A stretch of DNA of 64,000 nt from UBA8106 sp964569695 (GTDB lineage Bacteria; Acidobacteriota; Vicinamibacteria; Vicinamibacterales; UBA823), in assembly GCA_964569695.1 (NCBI GenBank), contig CAZMUA010000005.1, positions 1 through 64,000 of the forward strand, read 5' to 3'. Every line of letters starts with the position of its first letter. Positions within the stretch are counted from its first letter, which is position 1. A model generated the notes under the pieces. That model searched no databases and had not been told where the DNA came from. It worked only from the letters and a program-made list of their open reading frames with translations. This document shows, one piece after another, positions 8,301 to 17,210 of the stretch. A program made the translations under genes and the position numbers.

Positions 8301-8673
8301 CTGGCTGATGCGGCTGACGTTAGGAAAGGTGAAGGATGTGAGACGACGTAATCAATTTATAACGATGCTGGTGGTGATATTATTAGCCGTCTTTCTACAG
8401 ACGCTCACGACGTCGAGTCAAAATCTGTTCGGCTCGTCATTGACGCCTCTGGTGGTGCATGCAGAGCAGACTCAGCCGGCACAAGATGAGTTCGTGCCGA
8501 TTGACGAATTACCACCTGAAGATCAGTTACCAGCCGCACCATTGCTTATTGCTGCCTACGCCTTCGCGTGGATCGCCCTGCTTATTTACATCTGGTCACT
8601 TTGGCGTCGACTTGGTTCGGTAGAACGTGAACTTGCTGACGTCGCTAGGCGAATAAATAACCGCGCGGACTGA
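8293..8673 (+). CDS. ccmD: Extended CcmD-like small membrane protein
   Basis: 126 residues. The C-terminal half looks like CcmD: one membrane helix (LLIAAYAFAWIALLIYIWSL) followed at once by a basic amphipathic tail (WRRLGSVERELADVARRI). Classical CcmD is only 40-70 residues; here an N-terminal extension adds a further hydrophobic segment (FITMLVVILLAVFLQTL) and a Pro/Glu-rich acidic stretch (PIDELPPEDQLP). Position right after ccmC supports the assignment. CcmD helps release holo-CcmE from CcmC. Start overlaps the ccmC stop. Confidence 0.7.
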   Translation: MIDWLMRLTLGKVKDVRRRNQFITMLVVILLAVFLQTLTTSSQNLFGSSLTPLVVHAEQTQPAQDEFVPIDELPPEDQLPAAPLLIAAYAFAWIALLIYIWSLWRRLGSVERELADVARRINNRAD

Positions 8674-8675
8674 GC

Positions 8676-8825
8676 ATGATTGATGGGATGAGTGCCGGAC
8701 ACTTTATTTTTATTCCAGCGGTTCTTATGTTTGGAATAGTTATCGGGTGGATTCTGGGTTCCCGAGCAGCGCGGGATGCCTACGCTGCAGAACTTCGGCG
8801 TCGCGAAGAGCGTTCTCGGGATTAG
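8676..8825 (+). CDS. 49-residue single-helix membrane microprotein at the end of the ccm locus
   Basis: An ATG at 8676, 2 bp after the stop of the ccmD-like gene, opens a 49-codon frame ending in TAG. It encodes a short N-terminus, one hydrophobic helix (FIFIPAVLMFGIVIGWILG) and a highly charged tail (SRAARDAYAAELRRREERSR). One helix plus a basic tail is CcmD-like, so this could be a second CcmD-type subunit beside the longer upstream protein. No database check was possible; the tight spacing and typical membrane-protein composition argue that it is real. Confidence 0.55.
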   Translation: MIDGMSAGHFIFIPAVLMFGIVIGWILGSRAARDAYAAELRRREERSRD

Positions 8826-8904
8826 CTCTACGTTTCAGTTAGGGGCAGTTTTAACAATCCCGGTGTTTGTAAGCCTCATCAGCATTCTTTACCGGCGGAC
8901 ATCT

Positions 8905-9444
8905 CTAGAGTTCAAGCCACTTGAGTGTCTGTTTTACCAATTCACCTAGCGAAGCGTGACTAGCATCTAGGCGGAGATGAGCCTGTGAGTAGGCAGCGCT
9001 GCGGGTTTTGTATAGTTGTGCGACTTCCTTATGGTCGACAGCGAGTGGTCGATGTCGATTTGGCAGGAGGCGTTGAATAATTACATCAAGTGGAACATCG
9101 AGCCAAATAGATGTACCTGAATGGTTGATCTGTGAACGATTGTCTGGATCAACGAAAGTGCCTCCTCCTGTTGCGACCACAATACCTTGTTTGGGCAGCA
9201 GTTTATGGAGCACCTCACGTTCAACAGAGCGAAAATAGGATTCACCTCGCCGATCAAAGATATCCGTAATCTTAGAGTCTTCCTGCACTTCGATGAGATC
9301 ATCGATATCTTCGGTAGGCCAGCCAAGATGTTTGCCGAGTGCTCGCGCGAGCGTAGTCTTACCCGCTGCCATGAATCCAACGAGGTACAGATTCTTGTTG
9401 GACAAATTACGATCAGGTCGGCGCCTGTTGTCAGAAGTTTCCAT
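8905..9444 (-). CDS. aroK: Shikimate kinase
   Basis: 179 residues. It phosphorylates shikimate to shikimate 3-phosphate in the cytoplasmic aromatic amino-acid pathway. Walker A is GFMAAGKT (23-30), followed by the substrate-binding DIDDLIE (about 46-52), the FRSVEREVL region with the conserved Arg, GGG at 93-95, and the lid RHRPLA near 130-135. The ATG shares its last base with the aroA stop (TAATG), so it is translated from an aroA-aroK message. Confidence 0.95.
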   Translation of the reverse strand: METSDNRRRPDRNLSNKNLYLVGFMAAGKTTLARALGKHLGWPTEDIDDLIEVQEDSKITDIFDRRGESYFRSVEREVLHKLLPKQGIVVATGGGTFVDPDNRSQINHSGTSIWLDVPLDVIIQRLLPNRHRPLAVDHKEVAQLYKTRSAAYSQAHLRLDASHASLGELVKQTLKWLEL

Positions 9445-10751
9445 TAGCTTCGTACGGTTTCAAGTGTTTCAAAGAAATGTGGATAAGACACATCGACAAT
9501 CTGGGCGCCAAGAATGGTGCAAGGGCTAGAAGCACCAAGCGCTGCAAGAGTGAAAGCCATAACGAGTCGATGATCACCGGCCGCGTCGACTGTCCCTCCA
9601 ACAAGAGGTTTTGTGGACTCCACTTCAAAACCATCAGGGAGTTCCCGCACCTCTGCACCTAGTGTGTTGAGTCCAGCAACCAAGGCAGTAATACGATTGC
9701 TTTCCTTGAAACGAAGCTCCTGAGCGCCGGTGACTTTAATGCCACCTCCTGGATGGGTAGCAAGAGCGGCTAAGATTGGTAGTTCGTCAATAACTGATGG
9801 CACCTCCTCTGGAGTAACGACGATTGGTCTGAGCTTATCGTAACGAACATGTATAGAGCCGATCGGTTCACCAGCCACAGTCTTCTTGACCTCTGACTTA
9901 ACAATAGCTCCGGCTCGACGAAGGATATCGAGAATGCCGGTACGTGTAGGATTAAGTCCGACATTTGTTAATTCAATTTCCGAGCGAGCGAGTGCTGCTG
10001 CCGCGGTTGCCCACACCGCAGCCGAAGATATATCGCCTGGTACATGCAGTTGGCATGCTCGTAAAGTACCACCAGGTTCAACAGTAACCCAGTTTTCGCC
10101 ACGTTCAACCTGGCCACCGAATGCCAGCAAGGCCTGTTCTGTGTGATCTCGCGTGCTCACAGTTTCACAAACGGTAGTTTTGCCGCTAGCTTGAAGTCCC
10201 GCGAGCAGGATAGCGCTCTTGATTTGGGCACTTGGTACGTTTGGGGTCCATGTGATACCCCGCAAGCGTCCACCAACAATCGTGAGTGGAGCACAGTTGT
10301 TCTTAGAAGTGACCTGAGCCCCCATAGACACAAGTGGATCTATAATCCGTTTCATTGGTCGAGTTTGAAGAGATTCGTCGCCAGTGATCGTGCATTCAAA
10401 GGAATGACCAGCCAAGATACCCGCCAATAGCCGCATGGTTGTTCCTGAATTTCGTGCGTTCAGTGGATGAGCAGGCTGGGAGAGGTTGCCTAGGCCACAG
10501 CCATCGATTTCCAAGCGAGAGGCCTGTCCGAATGATTCAGCAGGATCCGAAGTGATGTGAACTCCGAGGCTAGTCAGACACTCAAGAGTGGTCGCGCAAT
10601 CAGCACCCGGTGCATAATTTTCGACTACGGTCTGTCCTTCAGACAATGCAGCCAGCATAGCGTAGCGGTGTGAAACGGATTTGTCCCCTGGACACACAAT
10701 TGTTCCTCGGACACAATTCACTGGTAGCACAGTGATTGTCGGAAGTTTCAT
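9444..10751 (-). CDS. aroA: 3-phosphoshikimate 1-carboxyvinyltransferase (EPSP synthase)
   Basis: Joins shikimate 3-phosphate and phosphoenolpyruvate; with aroK it supplies two consecutive pathway steps. Signatures: PGDKSVSHR near the N-terminus, NARNSGTTMRLLAG, the central DHTEQAL and GDISSAAVWATAA stretches, and DHRLVMAFTLAAL late. About 435 residues, normal for the family. The frame is open to a GTG at 10778; I chose ATG 10751 because it leaves the usual short lead before GTIVCPGDKS, but neither start has a clear Shine-Dalgarno sequence. Confidence 0.95.
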   Translation of the reverse strand: MKLPTITVLPVNCVRGTIVCPGDKSVSHRYAMLAALSEGQTVVENYAPGADCATTLECLTSLGVHITSDPAESFGQASRLEIDGCGLGNLSQPAHPLNARNSGTTMRLLAGILAGHSFECTITGDESLQTRPMKRIIDPLVSMGAQVTSKNNCAPLTIVGGRLRGITWTPNVPSAQIKSAILLAGLQASGKTTVCETVSTRDHTEQALLAFGGQVERGENWVTVEPGGTLRACQLHVPGDISSAAVWATAAAALARSEIELTNVGLNPTRTGILDILRRAGAIVKSEVKKTVAGEPIGSIHVRYDKLRPIVVTPEEVPSVIDELPILAALATHPGGGIKVTGAQELRFKESNRITALVAGLNTLGAEVRELPDGFEVESTKPLVGGTVDAAGDHRLVMAFTLAALGASSPCTILGAQIVDVSYPHFFETLETVRS

Positions 10752-10836
10752 AGCTGGCATCAAGAAACTATAACTCACGTAGGAGTATTAAGCCGACCCG
10801 AGTCTAAATCTCTGCCGTAAAAATGCGCTTAAGCAC

Positions 10837-10863
10837 TTGACCGCCAAAGGGGGAGTATGTAAT
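10837..10863 (+). promoter_or_regulatory. Candidate promoter for the inositol-phosphatase family gene
   Basis: TTGACC at 10837-10842 and TGTAAT at 10858-10863, each 5/6 to consensus, but the 15-bp spacer is short. It faces the plus-strand gene in the divergent gap with aroA. Confidence 0.3.
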
Positions 10864-10928
10864 TCTCTCGCTCACGCTAGGACTAACGTTTTCTCCCATA
10901 TTTATTGACCGCAACCAACAAACCGCCC

Positions 10929-11732
10929 ATGGTATCCAAAACAGTATTACTTGCTACTGCCATCGAATCGGTACTTCGAGCCGGTGATATGCAGCTAGCG
11001 CATTTTAATGATTCCGTGCGTATTGAAAAAAAGGGGGTCATTGATCTGGTTACGGAGGTCGACGTTGCAATTGAAACTTCATTCCGGGAGACAATCGCTG
11101 AACGGTTTCCAGAACATGAGGTATTAGGAGAAGAATTACAAAATGCTGCTGCGAATTCGACAGCAAGGTACGTGTGGATTTTTGATCCGATTGATGGCAC
11201 GACGAACTACGCCCATGGTTTTCCTGTTTTCTGTTCCTCGCTGGCGTTGCAAATTGATGGGAGCACGCAATTAGGCGCTATTTATGATCCGATTCGTCGT
11301 GAACTGTTTACTGCAGAAAAGGATGGTGGAGCATTTCTCAATGGTCTTCCTCTGAAAGTATCATTAGCTGCAACACTGATTGACTCGCTACTATGTACGG
11401 GCTTTCCCTACGACGTCCACTTGAATTACCGACAAGTTATGAATATGTTCGAAGCTTTCCTAACACGAGCAAGAGCCGTACGACGGCTCGGATCGGCCGC
11501 GCTCGATCTTTGTTATGTGGCAGCGGGCCGTTTGGATGGGTTCTGGGAGGAGCGACTTCAGCCTTGGGATATTGCGGCTGGTGCTCTAATTGTGGAGGAA
11601 GCCGGCGGATGCACAACGACATTAGATGGCAGTCCATTCGATCCTCATCTTGGACAAGTCCTGGCATCGAACGGTCTTATTCACAGTGAAATGATCGAAA
11701 CGATTAGCCAGGCCAACGTGGTTCAGAACTAA
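10929..11732 (+). CDS. suhB: Inositol monophosphatase family protein (SuhB-like)
   Basis: About 267 residues. Metal-site motifs of the lithium-sensitive phosphatase family are in order: EVDVAIE (first metal region), EVLGEE, FDPIDGTTNYAHG and WDIAAGALIVEEAGG. Members dephosphorylate inositol phosphates, fructose 1,6-bisphosphate, histidinol phosphate or PAP; which one is not decidable here. A TTG at 10905 is an alternative start. Followed after 25 bp by a DedA-like membrane gene. Confidence 0.88.
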   Translation: MVSKTVLLATAIESVLRAGDMQLAHFNDSVRIEKKGVIDLVTEVDVAIETSFRETIAERFPEHEVLGEELQNAAANSTARYVWIFDPIDGTTNYAHGFPVFCSSLALQIDGSTQLGAIYDPIRRELFTAEKDGGAFLNGLPLKVSLAATLIDSLLCTGFPYDVHLNYRQVMNMFEAFLTRARAVRRLGSAALDLCYVAAGRLDGFWEERLQPWDIAAGALIVEEAGGCTTTLDGSPFDPHLGQVLASNGLIHSEMIETISQANVVQN

Positions 11733-11757
11733 TTCCAGTTACGTCAAGAAATATCTC

Positions 11758-12351
11758 ATGGATTATGTTCAAGCGTGGTTGCAAGAACTAGCTTTGAATG
11801 CTGGTGGGGTAGGCCTGTTCCTTGCTTCCTTTCTCGATTCCTCATTTCTATTTCTGCCTGAGGTTAATGACTTTTTAGTGTTGTGGATGGTGATGCAACA
11901 CAAACACTTACTTGTGTACTACGTTGCGATGGCCACATGTGGCTCTTTGGCGGGTTGCCTTACCTTGCACTACCTTGCTGATAAGAGTGGCGAAAGAATG
12001 TTACGTCGCAAGTATTCGACAGAGAAGATTGAGCGGGTGTCTAGTTGGTTCCGCCGGTACGGGTCAATGGCTATTCTTATACCAGCGTTAAGTCCGCCGC
12101 CTGTGCCATTCAAGTTGTTCGTGTTGTTAGCAGGTGTTGCCAAAATGCCTGTAGGGAAGTTTGTCGCTGCAATCATAGTTGGACGTGGAATACGCTTTTC
12201 AACGACGGGTCTGCTAGCTATTTACTATGGCGATCGAGCAGTTCGGTTCGGACGAGAGTATGGTGAACTTCTACTGGTATTAATTACGGGCATTCTACTC
12301 GTAAGTTGTGTAGTGTACCTGTTCGTGCGTCGTCGCTCGAGAGCCTTGTAA
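11758..12351 (+). CDS. DedA / VTT-domain (YqaA-like) membrane protein
   Basis: 197 residues with an N-terminal hydrophobic segment (GGVGLFLASFLDSSFLFLP), a helical hairpin with CGSLAGCLTLHYLADKSG, a 'RRYGSMAILIPALSPPPVPFK' re-entrant loop typical of the VTT/SNARE-associated domain, and two C-terminal helices. Family proteins are membrane scramblases or flippases, including undecaprenyl-phosphate recyclers. The glycosyltransferase next door, of a type that uses polyprenyl phosphate, would fit that theme, but this is inference. Confidence 0.75.
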   Translation: MDYVQAWLQELALNAGGVGLFLASFLDSSFLFLPEVNDFLVLWMVMQHKHLLVYYVAMATCGSLAGCLTLHYLADKSGERMLRRKYSTEKIERVSSWFRRYGSMAILIPALSPPPVPFKLFVLLAGVAKMPVGKFVAAIIVGRGIRFSTTGLLAIYYGDRAVRFGREYGELLLVLITGILLVSCVVYLFVRRRSRAL

Positions 12352-12445
12352 GTGGTGAAGAGAGTCACCTATAAAATTACTTCGAGCGTCAGGATCGTTT
12401 CTGTGACCTTTATCGTCGACCTGTAATTAAGTGGGTAACAATCCA

Positions 12446-13402
12446 ATGAGCATCGACATTTCGATTGTGATTCCTGTCTACGACGAAGAGCAGAACCTAT
12501 CGCAACTTCATCAGGAATTAACTCAGGTGTTATCTGGATATGGTAGAACCTACGAGTTAATTTTTGTTGATGATGGCAGTTTGGATGGGTCATTCGAACT
12601 TCTTGCAAATATCCAGTTAACAGATCCACACGTGCGCCTCATTCGCTTTAGAAAGAATTTTGGACAAACTGCAGCATTTGCAGCTGGGGTTACACATGCA
12701 CGTGGCAAGATTGTTGTTACGAGTGATGCGGATCTTCAAAACGATCCCCACGACATACCCGCTATGGTTGATCGGTTGGAGGAGGGCTTCGATATCGTTT
12801 GTGGGTGGCGTCGCGATCGGAAAGATTCATGGTTGACGCGCTACGTACCATCAGTTCTGGCTAGTTGGCTTATTTCTCGTCTCAGTGGAGTCCGTTTGCA
12901 CGATTATGGTTGCTCGCTCAAAGTCTTCCGGGCTGAGGTCGTAAAATCACTTCCACTTTACGGTGAGATGCACAGATTTATTCCAGCTATTGCAACCGAA
13001 ATGGGTGTCTGCGTCACTGAGATGATCGTTAACCATCGTTTGCGAAGGACGGGGCAGTCGAAGTATGGGTTGTCGCGCACATTACGAGTTATTTTGGATC
13101 TCATAACAGTCAAGTTCTTATTGAAGTACTCAAACCGACCTTTCCAGCTTTTTGGATTATTCGGGCTTGCGGTTGGTGTTACTGGTACCGTCGTTATAGG
13201 TTGGCTGCTCGTGATGAACCTATTGGAGCAGCAGTCCATCATTGATCGGCCAACATTCTTCTTCGGATTGTTGCTGCTGTTTACCGGTGTTCAACTGGTG
13301 ACGATAGGGTTGCTTGCTGAATTACAGACTCGCAGATATTTTGAATCGGAAGGGAAACCCGCTTACTTCATCAGAGAGATTAGAGAATCTGACTCGATTT
13401 GA
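12446..13402 (+). CDS. Family 2 glycosyltransferase, polyprenyl-phosphate sugar transferase type
   Basis: About 318 residues. A GT-A catalytic domain opens with VIPVYDEEQNL, then FVDDGSLDGS, and the metal-binding DADLQND (DxD) followed by the DYGCSLKVF and HRFIPAIATEMG stretches. Two C-terminal helices (FGLFGLAVGVTGTVVIGWLL and FFFGLLLLFTGVQLVTIGLL) place it in the GtrB / dolichol-phosphate mannosyltransferase-like group that loads a sugar on polyprenyl phosphate at the cytoplasmic face. GTG 12431 is an alternative start. Confidence 0.88.
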   Translation: MSIDISIVIPVYDEEQNLSQLHQELTQVLSGYGRTYELIFVDDGSLDGSFELLANIQLTDPHVRLIRFRKNFGQTAAFAAGVTHARGKIVVTSDADLQNDPHDIPAMVDRLEEGFDIVCGWRRDRKDSWLTRYVPSVLASWLISRLSGVRLHDYGCSLKVFRAEVVKSLPLYGEMHRFIPAIATEMGVCVTEMIVNHRLRRTGQSKYGLSRTLRVILDLITVKFLLKYSNRPFQLFGLFGLAVGVTGTVVIGWLLVMNLLEQQSIIDRPTFFFGLLLLFTGVQLVTIGLLAELQTRRYFESEGKPAYFIREIRESDSI

Positions 13403-13492
13403 GATAGTCCTGTGGCTAATCGATGATGTGGGATACGTAACGAGGTAGATCGATTCGCTGATTCAGGTTGCAGGAAGTTCGCTTGGGTAGCG

Positions 13493-15385
13493 TCAGTCCG
13501 GCGGAAACTCTTGTTGCCAGCTGTGCTCTTCGTTAAAGTCTGGCTGCTCTGTTTTATTTAAAAGACAGTTCCCTATTACCAGGGCATCCATTTCAGTGCG
13601 CATGAAACATCGATATGCATCTTCTGGAGTACACACGATTGGTTCTCCACGCACATTAAAAGAAGTATTCACGATAACCGGGCAATTTGTCTGGCGGTAA
13701 AAAGCTTCAATAATCGACCAGTACAGAGGTGAGACATCTTTATGCACCGTCTGAATACGCGCTGAGTAATCGACATGAGTAACGGCTGGAATTTCTGAAC
13801 GTGGCACATTTAGCTTGTCAATTCCCCAGAGGCTCTGTTCCTCGGCTGTCATTCCGCGACGTCGATTCGGCACTACATTAGCCACGAGTAGCATATATGG
13901 AGAATCGCCGTCGAATTCAAACCATTTGGAGACATGTTCACGCATCACGCTAGGCGCGAACGGACGAAAGCTTTCCCTGTATTTAATCTTGAGATTCATA
14001 ATTGATTGCATGCGCGGTGACCGCGGATCGCCAAGAATGCTGCGTGCTCCAAGTGCTCGTGGGCCGAACTCCATTCGTCCTTGATGTAAACCTATAATCT
14101 TTTCCGCTGTTAGGAGTGAAGCCACTACATCGGGTAACGATTCACGATCGAGAGGTTGGTACGGAATGTTATGCGAATCTAGGTAGGTTCGGATCTGTTC
14201 ATTTGAGTAACGAGGGCCGAGTAATGATCCCCTCATGGCATCGGTGTACGGTGACCGAGCTTCTCTTTTTTTGGCTGAACGTCGTGGTTTTCCAAGATAC
14301 CGATGCCAAAGGGCTAGTGCGACGCCTAATGCTCCTCCCGCATCTCCAGCGGCAGGCTGAATCCAGATCTGCTTAAATGGTCCTTCACGAGAAATCCGAC
14401 CATTGGCGACACAGTTCAAAGCCACGCCACCAGCCATGCAAATATTTGTGGCTCCCGTTTCCCGATGTGCAAACCGAACTATCTTTAACAGAATTTCTTC
14501 CGTTACGTCTTGTATTGAACGGGCCAGATCCATATCACGCTGTGTGATGAGTGACTCAGGTTTTCGGGGCGGTGAACCAAAAAGTTTTTCAAAGGCTTTG
14601 CCGGTCATATGGAGGCCTTCAGAGTAAGTGAAGTACTCTTGATTTACCCGAACGGAACCATCTTCTTTAATGTCTAACAGCTCGTCCTTAATTAGGGTGG
14701 CGTAGGTAGGCTTGCCGTATGGAGCAAGCCCCATTATTTTGTACTCACCACTATTTACCTTAAATCCTGTGAAGTAGGTGAACGCCGAGTAAAGCAATCC
14801 TAATGAATGAGGAAAACGTAATTGGTGAAGCAAATTGAATTCGTGGCCACTACCGAAGCCGACGGAGCAAGTGGCCCACTCTCCAACACCATCAATTGTA
14901 ATGATAGCGGCTTCTTCGAAAGGAGAAGGGTAGAATGCTGAGGCTGCGTGTGATTCGTGATGGTCGCCGAAGCATAATTGCCAAGAATAATTCTTTACGT
15001 GTCGCCTTATCTCTTTTGGAGTTTTTAGACCCTCCATTTCGGCAAAGTTTCGACGGATTAGATCAGGGAGCCAAAGCTTTTCCTTAATCCAAAGCGGCAT
15101 CGACTTGAGAAATGATGGTAACCCCACGGGAGCGTAATCAAGGTAGGTTTCCAACAGGCGATCAAACTTGACAAGCGGTTTATCGTAAAACCCAACGAAG
15201 TCTAATTGATCAGGTTTTAGGCCGGCATCCTTTAGGCAGAATGCTATAGCGTTACCAGGAAATGCTTGGTCGTGTTTTTTTCTGGTAAAACGTTCTTCTT
15301 GAGCGGCAGCAACAATATTTCCGTCGATGACTAAGCACGCTGCCGAATCGTGATAGTAGGCTGATATACCAAGGATTGTCGTCAT
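13493..15385 (-). CDS. NodU/CmcH-family carbamoyltransferase
   Basis: 630 residues, full length for the family. The N-terminal Kae1-like domain starts ILGISAYYHDSAACL and carries the metal and carbamoyl-adenylate site histidines in GDHHESHAASAFY (His142, His143, His146) and IDGVGEWAT. The C-terminal domain includes GRMEFGPRALGARSILGDPR and ESFRPFAPSV. These enzymes transfer a carbamoyl group from carbamoyl phosphate to a sugar or natural-product hydroxyl via ATP. The stop of the upstream DUF5989 gene overlaps its ATG (TAATG), so the pair is coupled. Flanking glycosyltransferases suggest a surface glycan as substrate. Confidence 0.92.
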   Translation of the reverse strand: MTTILGISAYYHDSAACLVIDGNIVAAAQEERFTRKKHDQAFPGNAIAFCLKDAGLKPDQLDFVGFYDKPLVKFDRLLETYLDYAPVGLPSFLKSMPLWIKEKLWLPDLIRRNFAEMEGLKTPKEIRRHVKNYSWQLCFGDHHESHAASAFYPSPFEEAAIITIDGVGEWATCSVGFGSGHEFNLLHQLRFPHSLGLLYSAFTYFTGFKVNSGEYKIMGLAPYGKPTYATLIKDELLDIKEDGSVRVNQEYFTYSEGLHMTGKAFEKLFGSPPRKPESLITQRDMDLARSIQDVTEEILLKIVRFAHRETGATNICMAGGVALNCVANGRISREGPFKQIWIQPAAGDAGGALGVALALWHRYLGKPRRSAKKREARSPYTDAMRGSLLGPRYSNEQIRTYLDSHNIPYQPLDRESLPDVVASLLTAEKIIGLHQGRMEFGPRALGARSILGDPRSPRMQSIMNLKIKYRESFRPFAPSVMREHVSKWFEFDGDSPYMLLVANVVPNRRRGMTAEEQSLWGIDKLNVPRSEIPAVTHVDYSARIQTVHKDVSPLYWSIIEAFYRQTNCPVIVNTSFNVRGEPIVCTPEDAYRCFMRTEMDALVIGNCLLNKTEQPDFNEEHSWQQEFPPD

Positions 15386-15543
15386 TAAAACAACGTATAG
15401 ATAAATGGTGCGATTGCTGATCCTTCTGCCAACACAATTAGTAATCCAGCTAGTACGAGAATGCCAACAATGGGCAGTAGCCAGAACTTTTTATTAAGCG
15501 ATATGAATTCCCATAGCTCGGTGAGCACTTGCATCTTACTCAT
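15385..15543 (-). CDS. DUF5989 family small membrane protein
   Basis: A 52-residue protein: a short amphipathic N-terminus (VLTELWEFISLNKKFWLLP), one strong membrane helix, and the characteristic ending LAEGSAIAPFIYTLF. This matches the DUF5989 pattern I know from genes that sit between a carbamoyltransferase and sxtJ. Its stop overlaps the carbamoyltransferase start by one base. Function unknown; it may tether the enzyme to the membrane or complete a membrane complex with SxtJ. Confidence 0.8.
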   Translation of the reverse strand: MSKMQVLTELWEFISLNKKFWLLPIVGILVLAGLLIVLAEGSAIAPFIYTLF

Positions 15544-15567
15544 GTCGATAAGGCCTCTACTAGTTTG

Positions 15568-15972
15568 CTAGTACATCTTTTCGAAGTGTTTTGGGTCACG
15601 CAATCTTGCCGGATACGGTCTCCAGTAACTGTTACGTGGTGACGCTCGACGGCTGAGTGGATCCCATCCTGACCAACGTTTGAGTAACCCTATAGGTGTG
15701 ACAACTAAGAAAAAGATTAAACTCAGAATAACGCGACTACTAATAAACGCTAAGATATTGGCAAGTTTCATCCACACCAGATTTGGTCTTACCAGAAGTC
15801 GAGGAAACAGTATTCCCAGTGTTATGAGTGTGCCTCCCACAGCGACTAAGCTCAGTCCGGTTAAGGATTCAGGTTTGTGCCACAATAACCAAGCACCTAT
15901 CAGAACAAGAATTGCACCCACGGTTCTTCCGAACTGCTGTTCGGAATGGTGGTGTGTGTCACTGTCTGGCAT
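15568..15972 (-). CDS. SxtJ-like membrane protein
   Basis: 134 residues with three or four hydrophobic segments (VGAILVLIGAWLLW, LSLVAVGGTLITLGILFP, ILSLIFFLVVTPIGLL) and the typical end DPLSRRASPRNSYWR then a basic tail. SxtJ proteins accompany carbamoyltransferase and DUF5989 genes in bacterial glycan and natural-product loci; the name comes from the saxitoxin cluster, but it does not imply toxin synthesis here. It lies 24 bp upstream of the DUF5989 gene on the same strand. Biochemical role unknown. Confidence 0.75.
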   Translation of the reverse strand: MPDSDTHHHSEQQFGRTVGAILVLIGAWLLWHKPESLTGLSLVAVGGTLITLGILFPRLLVRPNLVWMKLANILAFISSRVILSLIFFLVVTPIGLLKRWSGWDPLSRRASPRNSYWRPYPARLRDPKHFEKMY

Positions 15973-16009
15973 GAGGTCATCATACCAAAGTGAACTCTCT
16001 GAGCGAACC

Positions 16010-16026
16010 AGTGACTAGGCGTCACT
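16010..16026. repeat. Short inverted repeat in the sxtJ / glycosyltransferase divergent gap
   Basis: AGTGAC-TAGGC-GTCACT, a perfect 6-bp dyad with 5-bp centre, lies 38 bp upstream of the sxtJ-like start and 100 bp before the plus-strand glycosyltransferase. It could be an operator; chance is also possible. Confidence 0.25.
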
Positions 16027-16125
16027 AATCGTGATATAAGCTGAGCAATTGCCATTTTTGTTATGAAATTAACAAACATCATTAGTTTACGTTTCCCTTG
16101 GGTGTCACATCAGGGATAGGGCGGT

Positions 16126-17169
16126 ATGGCACGGATTGCAGTCGTTACATCACATCCTCCCTTTAGCGTGGGCGGACACCTAGTTATTGCGCGGGAGCTC
16201 GAAAAGGCTCTCCGCGCCGCGGGTCACGAGGCGACTGTTACCTATACTCCACACGGGCAATTCAATGAACAGACTGCTGCCTATTGGGCTACCTGGTTAA
16301 CTGATTTAGCTGTAGCACATAACGGGCAACGTGTAGATCAAGTGATTAGTTTGCGCTATCCGAGTTATGCGATTCGGCATCCAGTGCACGTCTGTTGGTT
16401 AAATCATCGGATGCGAGAGTACTACGACCTTTGGGATCGATTTAGTAGTAATTTGTCGTGGCGAGCCCGAGCAAAACAGCATGTCCGCAGGCACTTGATC
16501 CATACTGCCGATCATTATCTTCTGACTCGGAATGTCACTCGAGTATTTGCCCAATCAAAAACAATCCAGAAACGGTTAAGACGATGGGGTGGCATTCCTT
16601 CAGAGGTGATTTATCCTCCAGCACCGAAGCGGAGTTATCGCTGTGATGATTACGGGGATTACTTGTTTGTGGTTTCACGGTTGACTCCGTTAAAACGAAT
16701 AGACCTTATTATCAACGCACTTGCTCACCCTGATGCCGCCGGCGTTAAGTGTCTGATTGGAGGGGATGGTGAGGACCGAGGGAGACTCCAAAACCTGATC
16801 GAGGCAAGAGGTCTAGGGAATCGGGTAACATTGCTTGGTCAGTTGGACGAGTCCACGCTGATTAATCATTACGCAAGGTGTCGAGCGGTGTGTTACCCGC
16901 CTCTGCAGGAAGATTATGGTTTTGTAACAGTGGAGGCATTTTCGGCGAGTAAGCCGATTATTACTTGCACTGATAGCGGAGGGCCGACTGAGCTAGTTCA
17001 GCCTGGTGTTTCGGGTTTAATTACTGAACCAACTTCTGAAGCTTTGGCGTCCGCCATCGGGACTTTGATGAACGATCGCTCACTTGCGCAGGAATACGGT
17101 GCTGCCGGTCGTCAATTTGCTGACTCATTGAGTTGGGACAAGGCGCTTCGTCAATTGCTGATCGTGTAA
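16126..17169 (+). CDS. Family 4 glycosyltransferase (GT-B fold)
   Basis: 347 residues. The N-terminal Rossmann half begins ARIAVVTSHPPFSVGGHLVI. The C-terminal donor-binding half has VSRLTPLKRIDLII, LIGGDGEDRGRLQ and the EX7E-type region EDYGFVTVEAFSASKPIITC followed by DSGGPTELVQPG. These retaining enzymes use nucleotide-sugar donors in glycan assembly. AGGG precedes the ATG. It diverges from the carbamoyltransferase module, so both may decorate the same polymer. Confidence 0.9.
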   Translation: MARIAVVTSHPPFSVGGHLVIARELEKALRAAGHEATVTYTPHGQFNEQTAAYWATWLTDLAVAHNGQRVDQVISLRYPSYAIRHPVHVCWLNHRMREYYDLWDRFSSNLSWRARAKQHVRRHLIHTADHYLLTRNVTRVFAQSKTIQKRLRRWGGIPSEVIYPPAPKRSYRCDDYGDYLFVVSRLTPLKRIDLIINALAHPDAAGVKCLIGGDGEDRGRLQNLIEARGLGNRVTLLGQLDESTLINHYARCRAVCYPPLQEDYGFVTVEAFSASKPIITCTDSGGPTELVQPGVSGLITEPTSEALASAIGTLMNDRSLAQEYGAAGRQFADSLSWDKALRQLLIV

Positions 17170-17210
17170 GGTGACAAGTTGAGTGATTTATTTCTTCGAA
17201 AGGGTATGAG

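Noticed and set aside
13493..15972. Saxitoxin-type biosynthesis implied by SxtJ
   Set aside because: SxtJ, DUF5989 and the carbamoyltransferase occur widely in glycan loci, and no other saxitoxin genes are present.
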